Position numbers and translations under genes: made by a program. Under the pieces are notes generated by a model. It saw nothing but the letters and a program-made list of their open reading frames with translations, made no database searches and had not been told where the DNA came from. A stretch of DNA of 5,928 nucleotides, taken from NCBI GenBank assembly GCA_041481485.1, contig JBGPBY010000463.1, forward strand, positions 1 to 5,928, written 5' to 3'. Of this stretch, positions 1 through 5,849 are shown one piece after another. The stretch is from JBGPBY01 sp041481485. GTDB taxonomy: Bacteria > Acidobacteriota > Terriglobia > 20CM-2-55-15. Each line of letters opens with the position of its first letter. Position 1 is the stretch's first letter.

Positions 1-8
1 CCGATCTC

Positions 9-45
9 CGGCCTTCGGCCGCCCTCTCCCGTTGGGAGAGGGATT
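9..45. repeat. Left-end palindromic repeat, inverted copy of the one at 5821-5844
   Basis: Two adjacent hairpins are visible. The first has stem CGGCC (9-13) and GGCCG (17-21) around TTC. The second has a perfect 9-bp stem, CCCTCTCCC (22-30) with GGGAGAGGG (34-42), around GTT. Positions 22-45 are the exact reverse complement of 5821-5844. The type (CCCTCTCCC, short loop, GGGAGAGGG) is, from memory, a widespread intergenic repeat in bacterial genomes rather than a gene-specific terminator. It is not followed by a T-tract on the plus strand, although ATTTCTT (43-49) gives a short T-rich stretch. It may be a REP-type element; any role in ending an upstream transcript outside the window is inference. 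Confidence 0.75.
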
Positions 46-164
46 TCTTGGTCCACTACCCCTGCAGTCGCTCGTGCCTCCGCACGACTTGCCAAAGATT
101 TATGCCGCGAAGCGCTGAACCCAAAGTTTGGCGCATGACCTGCTTGGGTCGTTGCGGAGGATTT
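46..164. other. Non-coding stretch upstream of the first gene group
   Basis: No convincing gene is seen. A perfect 6-bp hairpin, TCGTGC (72-77) and GCACGA (82-87) around CTCC, has no T-tract. The promoter of the DUF3606/metallopeptidase group should lie here, but I could not pick a convincing -35/-10 pair. The region ends with the Shine-Dalgarno sequence GGAGG at 156-160 that serves the short ORF starting at 165. Confidence 0.5.
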
Positions 165-224
165 ATGGCATACCCAACAAAAGACCTGCGGCATCTCCTG
201 CAAAATCCTGGGGGTACATCATGA
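165..224 (+). CDS. Possible 19-codon leader ORF coupled to the DUF3606 gene
   Basis: The ORF reads MAYPTKDLRHLLQNPGGTS and stops at TGA 222-224. It is supported by a strong Shine-Dalgarno GGAGG (156-160) ending 4 bases before the ATG, the best ribosome binding site in the left part of the window. Its stop overlaps the ATG at 221 as ATGA, the classic arrangement for translational coupling, whereas the DUF3606 start has no good ribosome binding site of its own. I do not recognise the peptide; it has no hydrophobic segment and no run of one amino acid that would suggest an attenuation leader. It may work only by delivering ribosomes to the downstream start. It could also be the remnant 5' end of an older gene, or chance. 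Existence as a translated ORF is inferred. Confidence 0.42.
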   Translation: MAYPTKDLRHLLQNPGGTS

Positions 225-433
225 TGCCTCATGAAACCAGGCAGAAAGGAGATGGCAAGACAGGTCCACAGATGTTGCCTCATGATGCCAGCAGAGTGAA
301 CCCCGATGACGATCACGACCTGATTTACTGGTCTTCCCGCTTTGATTGCACACGGGAACAGTTGCGCAGCGCCATTGAAAAAGTGGGAAATTCCGTGACG
401 GCCGTGGAAAAGGAATTATTGGCGGAGAAATAA
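221..433 (+). CDS. DUF3606 domain small protein
   Basis: A 70-residue hydrophilic protein when started at ATG 221 (ATG 224 is equally possible, and ATG 272 would give 53 residues). The core from about residue 22 to the end matches what I know of the DUF3606 family: SRVN (24-27), an acidic stretch PDDDHDL, YW (36-37), F-x-C-T-x-E-x-L-R, then KVGNSVTAVEKEL. DUF3606 proteins are usually 55-75 residues long and common in soil and plant-associated bacteria; their biochemical function is unknown. No signal peptide or membrane segment is visible, so it is probably cytoplasmic. The frame stays open upstream to 128, but that extension does not look like the family. The start at 221 overlaps the stop of a short upstream ORF. 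The stop lies 4 bases before the metallopeptidase gene, which indicates one transcript. The two candidate starts at 221 and 272 sit in near-identical 14-base motifs. Family call is good; exact start is uncertain. Confidence 0.82.
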   Translation: MMPHETRQKGDGKTGPQMLPHDASRVNPDDDHDLIYWSSRFDCTREQLRSAIEKVGNSVTAVEKELLAEK

Positions 434-437
434 TTTC

Positions 438-1487
438 ATGAGAGTGTTCCATTGCAGCCATTGCCAGCAGTTGGTGTTTTTTGAAAACAGCGTTTGCATC
501 AACTGCGGACACACGCTGGCATTTCTTCCGGATATCGGGGTCATGAGTTCGCTTGTGACGGACGGAGAAGGATGGAAATCTCCACACTCCCAAACTTCAT
601 ATCGCCTCTGCGACAACTACAGCAAGGAAAACGTTTGCAACTGGGCCGTTACGATGGCGGATTCGCAATCTCTGTGCGTTTCCTGCCGGTTGACTCAGGT
701 GATTCCGGACCTTGGTAGACACCGTGAGGCCTGGCATCGCCTGGAGGTGGCGAAGCGCCGTCTACTTTATAATCTCCTCGATCTGGGATGCCCGATTGAA
801 GAACGATCCGACGAGCCGCCGTACGGTCTGGCCTTTCAATTTTTGGCGGATCCGGAATCCCCTGAAGCGAATCCTGTGCTCACCGGTCATTGTGACGGAA
901 TCATCACGGTCAATATTGCCGAAGCCGATGACCCCGAGCGCGAACGCCGCCGTTGCGAAATGCATGAACCCTATCGAACTCTGCTTGGACACTTCCGCCA
1001 TGAGATCGGCCATTACTATTGGGATCGTCTGATTCGTGACAGCGTGAGACTCGATGCCTGGCGGAATGGCTTCGGTGACGAACGGCGAAGCTATCCCGAC
1101 GCTCTCCAGGAGCACTATCAGAACGGACCGCCGCAGGATTGGCAGCAGCGGTTTGTCAGCGCGTATGCCAGCGCCCACCCCTGGGAAGACTGGGCCGAAA
1201 CATGGGCTCATTATCTCCACATGACGGACACACTCGAAATCGCGGTGGACTGCGGACTCTCTCTGCGGCCGCGCCGGCCAGACGAACCCAAACTCGATGC
1301 CCGTCGCCTTCCTGGCCGAACTCAGAGCTTCGATACACTCATCGAGCACTGGTTGTCGCTGACTTACGTGCTCAATAATCTCAGCCGGGGCCTGGGCTTA
1401 CCCGATAGCTATCCGTTTGTTCTTTCCGCGCCGGCGATCGAGAAGCTTCGGTTTGTACATGAAACCATCGATGAAGCTGCGGACTGA
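438..1487 (+). CDS. Zinc-ribbon putative zinc metallopeptidase (COG4307 type)
   Basis: A 349-residue cytoplasmic protein. The N-terminus is a zinc ribbon with CxxC pairs at C6/C9 and C20/C23; a second Cys set follows at C58, C67, C80 and C83. The central block LTGHCDGIITVNIAEADD (148-165) leads into PYRTLLGHFRHEIGHYYWDRL, which carries the metallopeptidase signature H188-E189-x-x-H192. A downstream WEDWAETWAHY (249-259) offers E250 or E254 as a likely third metal ligand. This order is that of the family annotated as putative zinc-binding metallopeptidase with an N-terminal zinc ribbon (COG4307, Peptidase_Mx). All signature residues are present and the length is normal, so it should be intact. 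The substrate is unknown. The start ATG at 438 is supported by GGAG at 424-427, placed inside the end of the DUF3606 gene, and by the 4-base gap. The gene ends 8 bases from the convergent topoisomerase gene with no clear terminator between them. Confidence 0.9.
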   Translation: MRVFHCSHCQQLVFFENSVCINCGHTLAFLPDIGVMSSLVTDGEGWKSPHSQTSYRLCDNYSKENVCNWAVTMADSQSLCVSCRLTQVIPDLGRHREAWHRLEVAKRRLLYNLLDLGCPIEERSDEPPYGLAFQFLADPESPEANPVLTGHCDGIITVNIAEADDPERERRRCEMHEPYRTLLGHFRHEIGHYYWDRLIRDSVRLDAWRNGFGDERRSYPDALQEHYQNGPPQDWQQRFVSAYASAHPWEDWAETWAHYLHMTDTLEIAVDCGLSLRPRRPDEPKLDARRLPGRTQSFDTLIEHWLSLTYVLNNLSRGLGLPDSYPFVLSAPAIEKLRFVHETIDEAAD

Positions 1488-1495
1488 CTGATCAC

Positions 1496-2620
1496 CTACG
1501 AAGTGGTGCCTTTAGTCCTGGCTCCATTTTTTCGCAGCGAATTTCGAAGCGATTTTTCAAGACCTGGTTTTTCCCTTAGTGTTTTCTTCAGAAAGCGCAG
1601 CACCGACGACTCGAGTGCTGACAGACCGGCGAGCGGCCTTTTATTATCCGCCTCTGTCCACAGGCTCCGGGCCATGTAGCCTTCGAACACAGCCGGATGG
1701 ATGTAGCACTTGCGGCAAACGGCGGCCGTATTCCCCAACTGCCCGGCGACGAATTGGACTGCCGCGGCCATGTTTTTCTTAATCATCTTCTGCGAAGTGC
1801 ATGGAGGCATTCCCGTAAGCGCTTCTGCGGCGAGGACCGTCCCGTTCCATGTCCGGAAATCTTTTGCCGTGAAATCGTCATGGCTGACTTCACGGATATA
1901 GACATTAACGTGCATGGAATCGATGGACTGCACTTCGCCATTTTCATCGATATATTGAAACAGCTCATATCCGGGAAGATCGCGAAGTTGCCGTACGATG
2001 CGTGCAAGCCGCCTGTTCTCGACGGAGATTTCGTGGCGCACTCCGCTCTTGCCGCGGAAGAAGAAATCGATGCGTTTACTGCTGACGCGGACGTGGCGAT
2101 CTCTCAGAGTAGTCAAGCCAAAGGAATTGTTTTGCCGGCTGTATTCTTCGTTGCCCACCCGAATTGAAGTCGTTTCGAGCAGCCGCACAATCGTAGCGAT
2201 CACCTTTTCCCGCTTCAGTTCTCTGATGTTCAAATCCCGTGACACACGTGCACGTATCCTGGGAAGCGCCTCGCCGAAGATAACCAGACGATGATACTTT
2301 GTACTGTCGCGCGTTTCGCGCCAGCGCGAATGATATCGATACTGTTTTCGGCCGCGTGCGTCGCGTCCGACAGCCTGGAGATGGCTCTGAGGGTCCCGCG
2401 AAATCCACACGTCCGTCCATGCCGGTGGAATCACCAGACTTCGAATTCGCTTCAGGATCTCTTTGTCACGCATCAGCTTGCCGTCAGCGTTCCTGTAGCG
2501 AAAATTCTTACCGCTTCCGATCCGGCGGATTCCAGGAGTTCGATCGGAAATGTAACGCAAGCCTGCAATTTTTGCCGAATCTACTGGGTCTGTCGTAAGT
2601 AAGTAATAATTTCTCGCCAT
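1496..2620 (-). CDS. topIB: DNA topoisomerase IB (bacterial, poxvirus-like)
   Basis: A 374-residue type IB topoisomerase, which relaxes supercoils by nicking one strand through a 3'-phosphotyrosine. The N-terminal DNA-clamp domain contains IPPAWTDVW (64-72), GRDARGRKQYRYH (85-97) and the following WRETRD. The catalytic residues all appear in order: R154 (IRVGNEEY), K191 (RGKSG, beta-hairpin lysine), R256 (KDFRTWNGT), N297 (LGNT) and the nucleophile Y306 (CRKCYIHP). Asn at the fourth position, where the vaccinia enzyme has His, is as I recall normal for bacterial members; the spacing agrees with the Deinococcus enzyme numbering I remember (R137, K174, R239, N280, Y289), offset uniformly by 17. 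The C-terminal tail is basic. I chose ATG 2620 (MARNYYLLTTDPV) because the family begins close to DPV-SA-AGLRY. The frame is open to an ATG at 2713 and another at 2647, but that extension is not family-like and spans a tandem repeat. No strong ribosome binding site is seen. Confidence 0.93.
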   Translation of the reverse strand: MARNYYLLTTDPVDSAKIAGLRYISDRTPGIRRIGSGKNFRYRNADGKLMRDKEILKRIRSLVIPPAWTDVWISRDPQSHLQAVGRDARGRKQYRYHSRWRETRDSTKYHRLVIFGEALPRIRARVSRDLNIRELKREKVIATIVRLLETTSIRVGNEEYSRQNNSFGLTTLRDRHVRVSSKRIDFFFRGKSGVRHEISVENRRLARIVRQLRDLPGYELFQYIDENGEVQSIDSMHVNVYIREVSHDDFTAKDFRTWNGTVLAAEALTGMPPCTSQKMIKKNMAAAVQFVAGQLGNTAAVCRKCYIHPAVFEGYMARSLWTEADNKRPLAGLSALESSVLRFLKKTLREKPGLEKSLRNSLRKNGARTKGTTS

Positions 2621-2624
2621 CAAT

Positions 2625-2658
2625 GCACATTCCAGCACGAAGCACATTCCAGCACGAA
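2625..2658. repeat. Perfect 17-bp tandem duplication at the topoisomerase start
   Basis: Two abutting identical copies of gcacattccagcacgaa lie at 2625-2641 and 2642-2658, ending 4 bases upstream of the ATG of topoisomerase IB. Read on the minus strand each copy contains GGAATG. The ATG in the distal copy (2647) is in frame with the topoisomerase and the ATG in the proximal copy (2630) is not, because 17 is not a multiple of three. The duplication therefore sits in the 5' untranslated or translation-start region and could alter ribosome access. Confidence 0.9.
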
Positions 2659-2737
2659 AGCGTCCAATTCTCAGCCGGATCGCCCTCTTTCGACACATGG
2701 TCTTCTGGACCAAACCGCAGGGACCGTCGAATTCCCA

Positions 2738-2831
2738 GCCGCGTTAGCGGCGGCAGTCCTTTAGCCACCGGCGTCAGCCGGTGGAATATCCATAAATGAA
2801 ATACAGAGTGCCGGAGGCACGACAGATCTGT
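2738..2831. repeat. Cluster of intergenic palindromes (REP-like)
   Basis: The divergent gap between topoisomerase IB and ampG holds four palindromes in under 100 bases. They are GCCGC-GTTA-GCGGC (2738-2751), CCACCGGC-GTCA-GCCGGTGG (2765-2784, perfect 8-bp stem), GTGCC-GGA-GGCAC (2808-2820) and the perfect palindrome ACAGATCTGT (2822-2831). Loops of the first two are both GTYA, which suggests related units. None is followed by a T-tract, and the gap lies between two divergent starts, so terminators are not expected. They resemble short interspersed palindromic repeats that I associate with Acidobacteria and some other soil phyla; that link is from memory. Promoters for the two flanking genes must lie in or beside this cluster, but I could not place them. 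Confidence 0.75.
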
Positions 2832-2899
2832 GGATTTCCGATTCTTATTATTTCGAGCGGCCAGAGTCGATTCGGCTGGCTTGATGTTACGTTGTGTCT

Positions 2900-4150
2900 A
2901 TGAAAAAGAACATTATCACCGCAATGTTCAATCGAAAGATGGGAACAGTGCTACTGCACGGGTTCTCCTCTGGCCTTCCACTGGGGTTGACGACCTCGCT
3001 TCTGCAGGGCTGGATGGCGAAGGAAAAAGTGGACCTGACGACCATCGGACTCTTCGCATTGGTGGGTGTTCCTTACACCATCAAGTTTCTATGGGCACCA
3101 TTGATGGACCGGTACGTCCCACCACTGCTTGGGCGCCGCCGCGGCTGGATTCTGGTTGCACAGATTGTCCTGATGATCTCGATATGCATGCTGGGTTTCA
3201 CGAATCCCGCGTCTTCTCCCTACACGACGGCATTGTTCGCCCTATTAGTCGCGTTCTTCAGCGCGAGCCAGGACATAGCGATTGATGCATATCGCACGGA
3301 TTTATTGCATACCCAGGAGACTGGCGTCGGAGCGTCTCTGTATGTGGCGGGATACCGTGTCGGCTTTCCGATTTTTTCTTCAAGCATCGGATTTATCCTG
3401 TCCGATTACCTGCCATGGAGCACCATCTATATGATCATGGCCGGAGGCATGCTGATCGGCGTCGCCGCTACATTGATGGGTCCGGAACCTGAAGTGAAAG
3501 TGAGTCATCCTTCAAAGCTGAAGGATGCGATCATTCTCCCTTTCGTGGAATTCTTCAAGCGCACAGGCGCCGGCGAGATTCTTGTCTTCGTCGTTCTTTA
3601 TCGCCTGACCGACGTGATCGGCACCGCATTGTTGACAGCGTTTCTGGTGAAGACCGGATTCAGCGGGCTCACGATCGGAACTGCGAAAGGCCTTCTTTGG
3701 ATCCCACTCTTGATCGGTGGAATCATTGGCGGAGCAACGATGCTGAAGATCGGGGTCTACCGCTCGCTCTGGGTATTTGGAATTCTTGCAGCTCTCTCAA
3801 ACCTCTTCTATATGGCGCTGGCTTCTGCCGGACCCAGCGTTCCTATGCTCGCGGCTGCACTTTCGTTTGATTACCTGTGCAACGGCATGGCGACTTCCGC
3901 GTTTTCTGCTTTCCTGATGACCGCTGTGAACAAGAAATACACTGCGACTCAATTTGCGCTACTCACCAGCTTTATGGCTCAGGCTCGGGTATACCTTGCA
4001 GCTCCGGCCGGGTGGTTTGCGGATCGGATGGGTTGGCAGACATACTTCCTGTTCTCGATGTTCCTGGCTTTGCCAGGACTCTTGATGCTGTTCCGGTTCA
4101 AGCGCTGGACGCTGGGCGTGCCAACCAGGGAAGCAGTTCAGGCTGATTAG
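2900..4150 (+). CDS. ampG: AmpG-family muropeptide permease (MFS)
   Basis: A 416-residue polytopic inner-membrane protein with about 12 hydrophobic segments. AmpG proteins import GlcNAc-anhydroMurNAc peptides from the periplasm for cell-wall recycling, and in some species this controls beta-lactamase induction. Family landmarks, numbered from ATG 2900, are GFSSGLPLGLT (about 21-31), VDLTTIGLFALVGVPYTIKFLWAPLMDRY (44-72), LLGRRRGW (77-83) and SASQDIAIDAYRT (121-133). The last contains acidic residues D125 and D129, at the positions I recall as important in E. coli AmpG. At 416 residues it is shorter than the E. coli protein (about 490), as in many 12-segment relatives. A GTG at 2894 is in frame two codons earlier; ATG 2900 is preferred. 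No clear Shine-Dalgarno is visible. It is followed after 26 bases by the SGNH-like gene on the same strand. Membership is secure; the exact transported substrate is inferred from the family. Confidence 0.9.
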   Translation: MKKNIITAMFNRKMGTVLLHGFSSGLPLGLTTSLLQGWMAKEKVDLTTIGLFALVGVPYTIKFLWAPLMDRYVPPLLGRRRGWILVAQIVLMISICMLGFTNPASSPYTTALFALLVAFFSASQDIAIDAYRTDLLHTQETGVGASLYVAGYRVGFPIFSSSIGFILSDYLPWSTIYMIMAGGMLIGVAATLMGPEPEVKVSHPSKLKDAIILPFVEFFKRTGAGEILVFVVLYRLTDVIGTALLTAFLVKTGFSGLTIGTAKGLLWIPLLIGGIIGGATMLKIGVYRSLWVFGILAALSNLFYMALASAGPSVPMLAAALSFDYLCNGMATSAFSAFLMTAVNKKYTATQFALLTSFMAQARVYLAAPAGWFADRMGWQTYFLFSMFLALPGLLMLFRFKRWTLGVPTREAVQAD

Positions 4151-4176
4151 GTCATCCTCAATTCGAGCCCCTGCAC

Positions 4177-5379
4177 ATGAAACGCAAAGCGGTCTTCCGC
4201 ACTCTAACTCTTGGAATCCTGATTGTTTTTCAGGAGGCACTTTTCCGAATTGTCTTTCCGCTCCCGGAAGTCGGCAACTTTAATCGCGTCACATACGCCG
4301 ATATCGGAATCAGTGGCAGCGAAGACTCCGTTCTTGCCAGTCACAAACCCATCAGCAATGCCCGTTTCTTTTGGAACTCCGCTCCTGATCATGCCCATTT
4401 TGTTCATACGCTCAACCTGTATGGTTTCCGCGATCGGGACTGGCATACACGAAAGTCCACAGGAGTGAGGCGAGTCGCTTTTGTGGGTGACAGCTTTGTC
4501 GAAGGTTTTATGGCTGCCGATGGAGAAACGATATCAGACGGGTACGCCCATGCGGCAAAGGATAGCGGTATTGGCGTTGAGGCCATGAATTTTGGAATTG
4601 GCGGGACGGGTATTCAAAATTATCTGCCGCTCATTCGCGATCTCATTCCGATATTTCGGCCTGACGAGTTAGTTCTGGTCATCTACGCCAATGATTTGCC
4701 TTATACGTGGCCAGGAGAGAGCTGGACTATGAACCCGCTTCAGCCTCAATCGGTAAGTCGTTGGGTGCCTCGGATGGTGCAAGTTCTCACCAGACTCATC
4801 CATCACGAGCCCGTCCCAGCGCGTTGGAAGGGAACCCCTCGGCGATTTGTACCTGCTGTCCCAGACCCCGCAAGCCCATGGACTCAGCATGAGTCCGACC
4901 TTTCAATGCAAGTGACCTCTGAGCTCGCAACCGCAATGAAAGCGGGAGACTTTAATCCCTTTGTGCCTGGCTCTTTTGAATTCATGGAACTCAACCTGAA
5001 AAAACCTTTTGAACTTGCGCCGATGGTCGCATCAATCCAGAAGTACGCAGCTCGATATGGAACGCAGTTGCGGGTCGTCTATGTTCCGCTCTCGGATCAG
5101 GTGACTGATCACTATTTGGAATATCACCGCAAATATAGCCTTAAATCAAAAGTCACTACATTTACGACCGAAGATTACCAGCTGCATTCTCGCCTCCTAA
5201 GAAGAGATTGTGAGAAGGCTGGCATCGAATTCCTGGATACGACGCCGATCCTGAAGGCTCGTGAAGATCGAGGCATTCACAACAGTTGGAACTACGATGA
5301 ACACATGAAAGGCGAAAGCTACCTGTCGTTGGGTGGCGAGATCTTCAAACGCTGGCCAGCGGCGGGTGGGGGCCAGTGA
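4177..5379 (+). CDS. Membrane-anchored SGNH/GDSL-fold hydrolase-like protein
   Basis: A 400-residue protein with one hydrophobic N-terminal segment (about 9-28, LTLGILIVFQ onwards) that follows the basic start MKRK. It is probably an uncleaved anchor or signal peptide that places the rest outside the cytoplasmic membrane. The fold is indicated by NLYGFRDRD (80-88), then GDSFVEG (104-110) with S106 as the likely nucleophile, NFGIGGTG (138-145) as the oxyanion glycine block, YANDL (170-174) with N172, and DEH (374-376) as the Asp/His pair near the C-terminus. These correspond to SGNH blocks I, II, III and V; DxH rather than DxxH occurs in related proteins. Members deacylate or acylate lipids, sugars or polysaccharides; the substrate here is unknown. 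Residues about 175-285 are a poorly recognised insert. The gene probably shares a transcript with ampG (26-base gap), which hints at an envelope role. Ribosome binding site is weak. Confidence 0.75.
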   Translation: MKRKAVFRTLTLGILIVFQEALFRIVFPLPEVGNFNRVTYADIGISGSEDSVLASHKPISNARFFWNSAPDHAHFVHTLNLYGFRDRDWHTRKSTGVRRVAFVGDSFVEGFMAADGETISDGYAHAAKDSGIGVEAMNFGIGGTGIQNYLPLIRDLIPIFRPDELVLVIYANDLPYTWPGESWTMNPLQPQSVSRWVPRMVQVLTRLIHHEPVPARWKGTPRRFVPAVPDPASPWTQHESDLSMQVTSELATAMKAGDFNPFVPGSFEFMELNLKKPFELAPMVASIQKYAARYGTQLRVVYVPLSDQVTDHYLEYHRKYSLKSKVTTFTTEDYQLHSRLLRRDCEKAGIEFLDTTPILKAREDRGIHNSWNYDEHMKGESYLSLGGEIFKRWPAAGGGQ

Positions 5380-5592
5380 ATCATTCCCGATCAGATGTGG
5401 CCGACTGATCCTGTTCCCCAGGAACGGCATCTTGTCCATGACCATCTCGAACCCGGCGGCTGCAGCGCATATCCCTTTTATTCGGCCCCGACTTGACTGG
5501 GCGACCCAGGCCGACGATGAAAACGTTCTCATCCCGGAAAGAACTCCGATCCCAACAGACTTGAAAATTGCTCTCTTTAGATTTTGCTTCAT
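5197..5592 (-). pseudogene. Truncated DUF4126-like membrane protein gene
   Basis: From ATG 5592 the minus strand reads MKQNLKRAIFKSVGIGVLSG and continues with MRTFSSSAWVAQ, a first membrane helix. Next come a short basic loop, a second hydrophobic stretch KGICAAAAGFEMVMDKMPF, and LGNRISRPHLIGN. GxxxGxR near the start followed by E-x-V-x-DK-x-P is the pattern I know from DUF4126-type small membrane proteins, which are usually about 150-180 residues with further helices. Here the likeness stops at about 5383. The frame stays open to 5197, but that last part is simply antisense to the 3' end of the SGNH-like gene and does not look like the family. I therefore infer that the gene has lost its C-terminal half at a junction close to 5380. 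A GAGG ribosome binding site supports the start. Alternatives: an intact, unusual short protein, or chance. Function of the family is unknown. Confidence 0.5.
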
Positions 5593-5820
5593 GGGAAACC
5601 TCGGCAAGTGGTTATCCGGGGAGGAGTCGGGAGGTGCCATCGCGCGTCGGAACTGAGCGCCAGAGGCTCGCTCACAACAGCTCCAACCTTACTGCATCAT
5701 TGTTGATTTATAAGATGAGCGTAGCATGGAAAACTCCATGCCCAAGGCTGCCAGTCGGAGCAGGCATGAACTACGCCCACGCCTCAATGCAATTCCTACC
5801 CTAAGGACAGTCGATCAAGT
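5593..5820. other. Gene-free stretch with two hairpins
   Basis: No gene is convincing here. A hairpin with stem TGAGCG (5654-5659) and CGCTCA (5669-5674) encloses a further CC/GG pair. A second, perfect 7-bp hairpin is GCATGGA (5724-5730) with TCCATGC (5735-5741) around AAAC. Neither has a downstream T-tract. The minus-strand promoter of the DUF4126-like remnant, if still present, should lie here; the AT-rich spot at 5705-5713 (TGATTTATAA area) is the only candidate I can point to and is weak. Confidence 0.5.
5599..5602 (-). promoter_or_regulatory. Ribosome binding site of the DUF4126-like remnant
   Basis: GAGG on the minus strand lies 6 bases before ATG 5592. It favours that start over the in-frame ATG at 5640, whose extra 16 residues (MAPPDSSPDN and so on) are proline- and serine-rich and unlike a membrane-protein N-terminus. 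Confidence 0.5.
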
Positions 5821-5849
5821 AATCCCTCTCCCAACGGGAGAGGGTCGGG
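5821..5849. repeat. Right-end palindromic repeat, inverted copy of 22-45
   Basis: A perfect 9-bp stem, CCCTCTCCC (5824-5832) with GGGAGAGGG (5836-5844), surrounds AAC and is followed by TCGGG. Positions 5821-5844 are the exact reverse complement of 22-45. This form, with a trailing TCGGGTGAGGGG, is the common version of the repeat as I remember it from many bacterial genomes. Confidence 0.8.

Noticed and set aside
56..316. Minus-strand frame of 86 codons over the left intergenic region
   Set aside because: No ribosome binding site or family-like pattern; it is antisense to the DUF3606 gene and its leader.
1488..1510. Possible bidirectional terminator between metallopeptidase and topoisomerase genes (CACC 1493-1496 with GGTG 1505-1508)
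   Set aside because: Only a 4-bp stem with an 8-base loop and no T-tract on either strand.
1697..2167. Plus-strand frame of 156 codons
   Set aside because: Fully antisense to topoisomerase IB, which has all its catalytic motifs on the other strand.
2621..2713. 31-residue N-terminal extension of topoisomerase IB from ATG 2713
   Set aside because: Cys/Arg-rich, not family-like, and runs through the tandem repeat; ATG 2620 gives the usual length.
2738..2831. CRISPR-like array
   Set aside because: The palindromes are all different in sequence and there are no regular spacers.
2841..2853. TATTAT (2846-2851) as a -10 box for ampG
   Set aside because: No recognisable -35 at the proper distance; the similarity is too weak to annotate.
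2830..3285. Plus-strand frame of 151 codons overlapping the start of ampG
   Set aside because: It is the shifted frame of ampG, whose own frame matches the family throughout.
5333..5656. Plus-strand frame of 107 codons after the SGNH-like gene
   Set aside because: It starts inside the SGNH gene, has no ribosome binding site, and is antisense to the better supported DUF4126-like frame.
5715..5804. 29-codon plus-strand ORF (MSVAWKTPCP and so on)
   Set aside because: No ribosome binding site, no recognisable features, and it covers a perfect hairpin.
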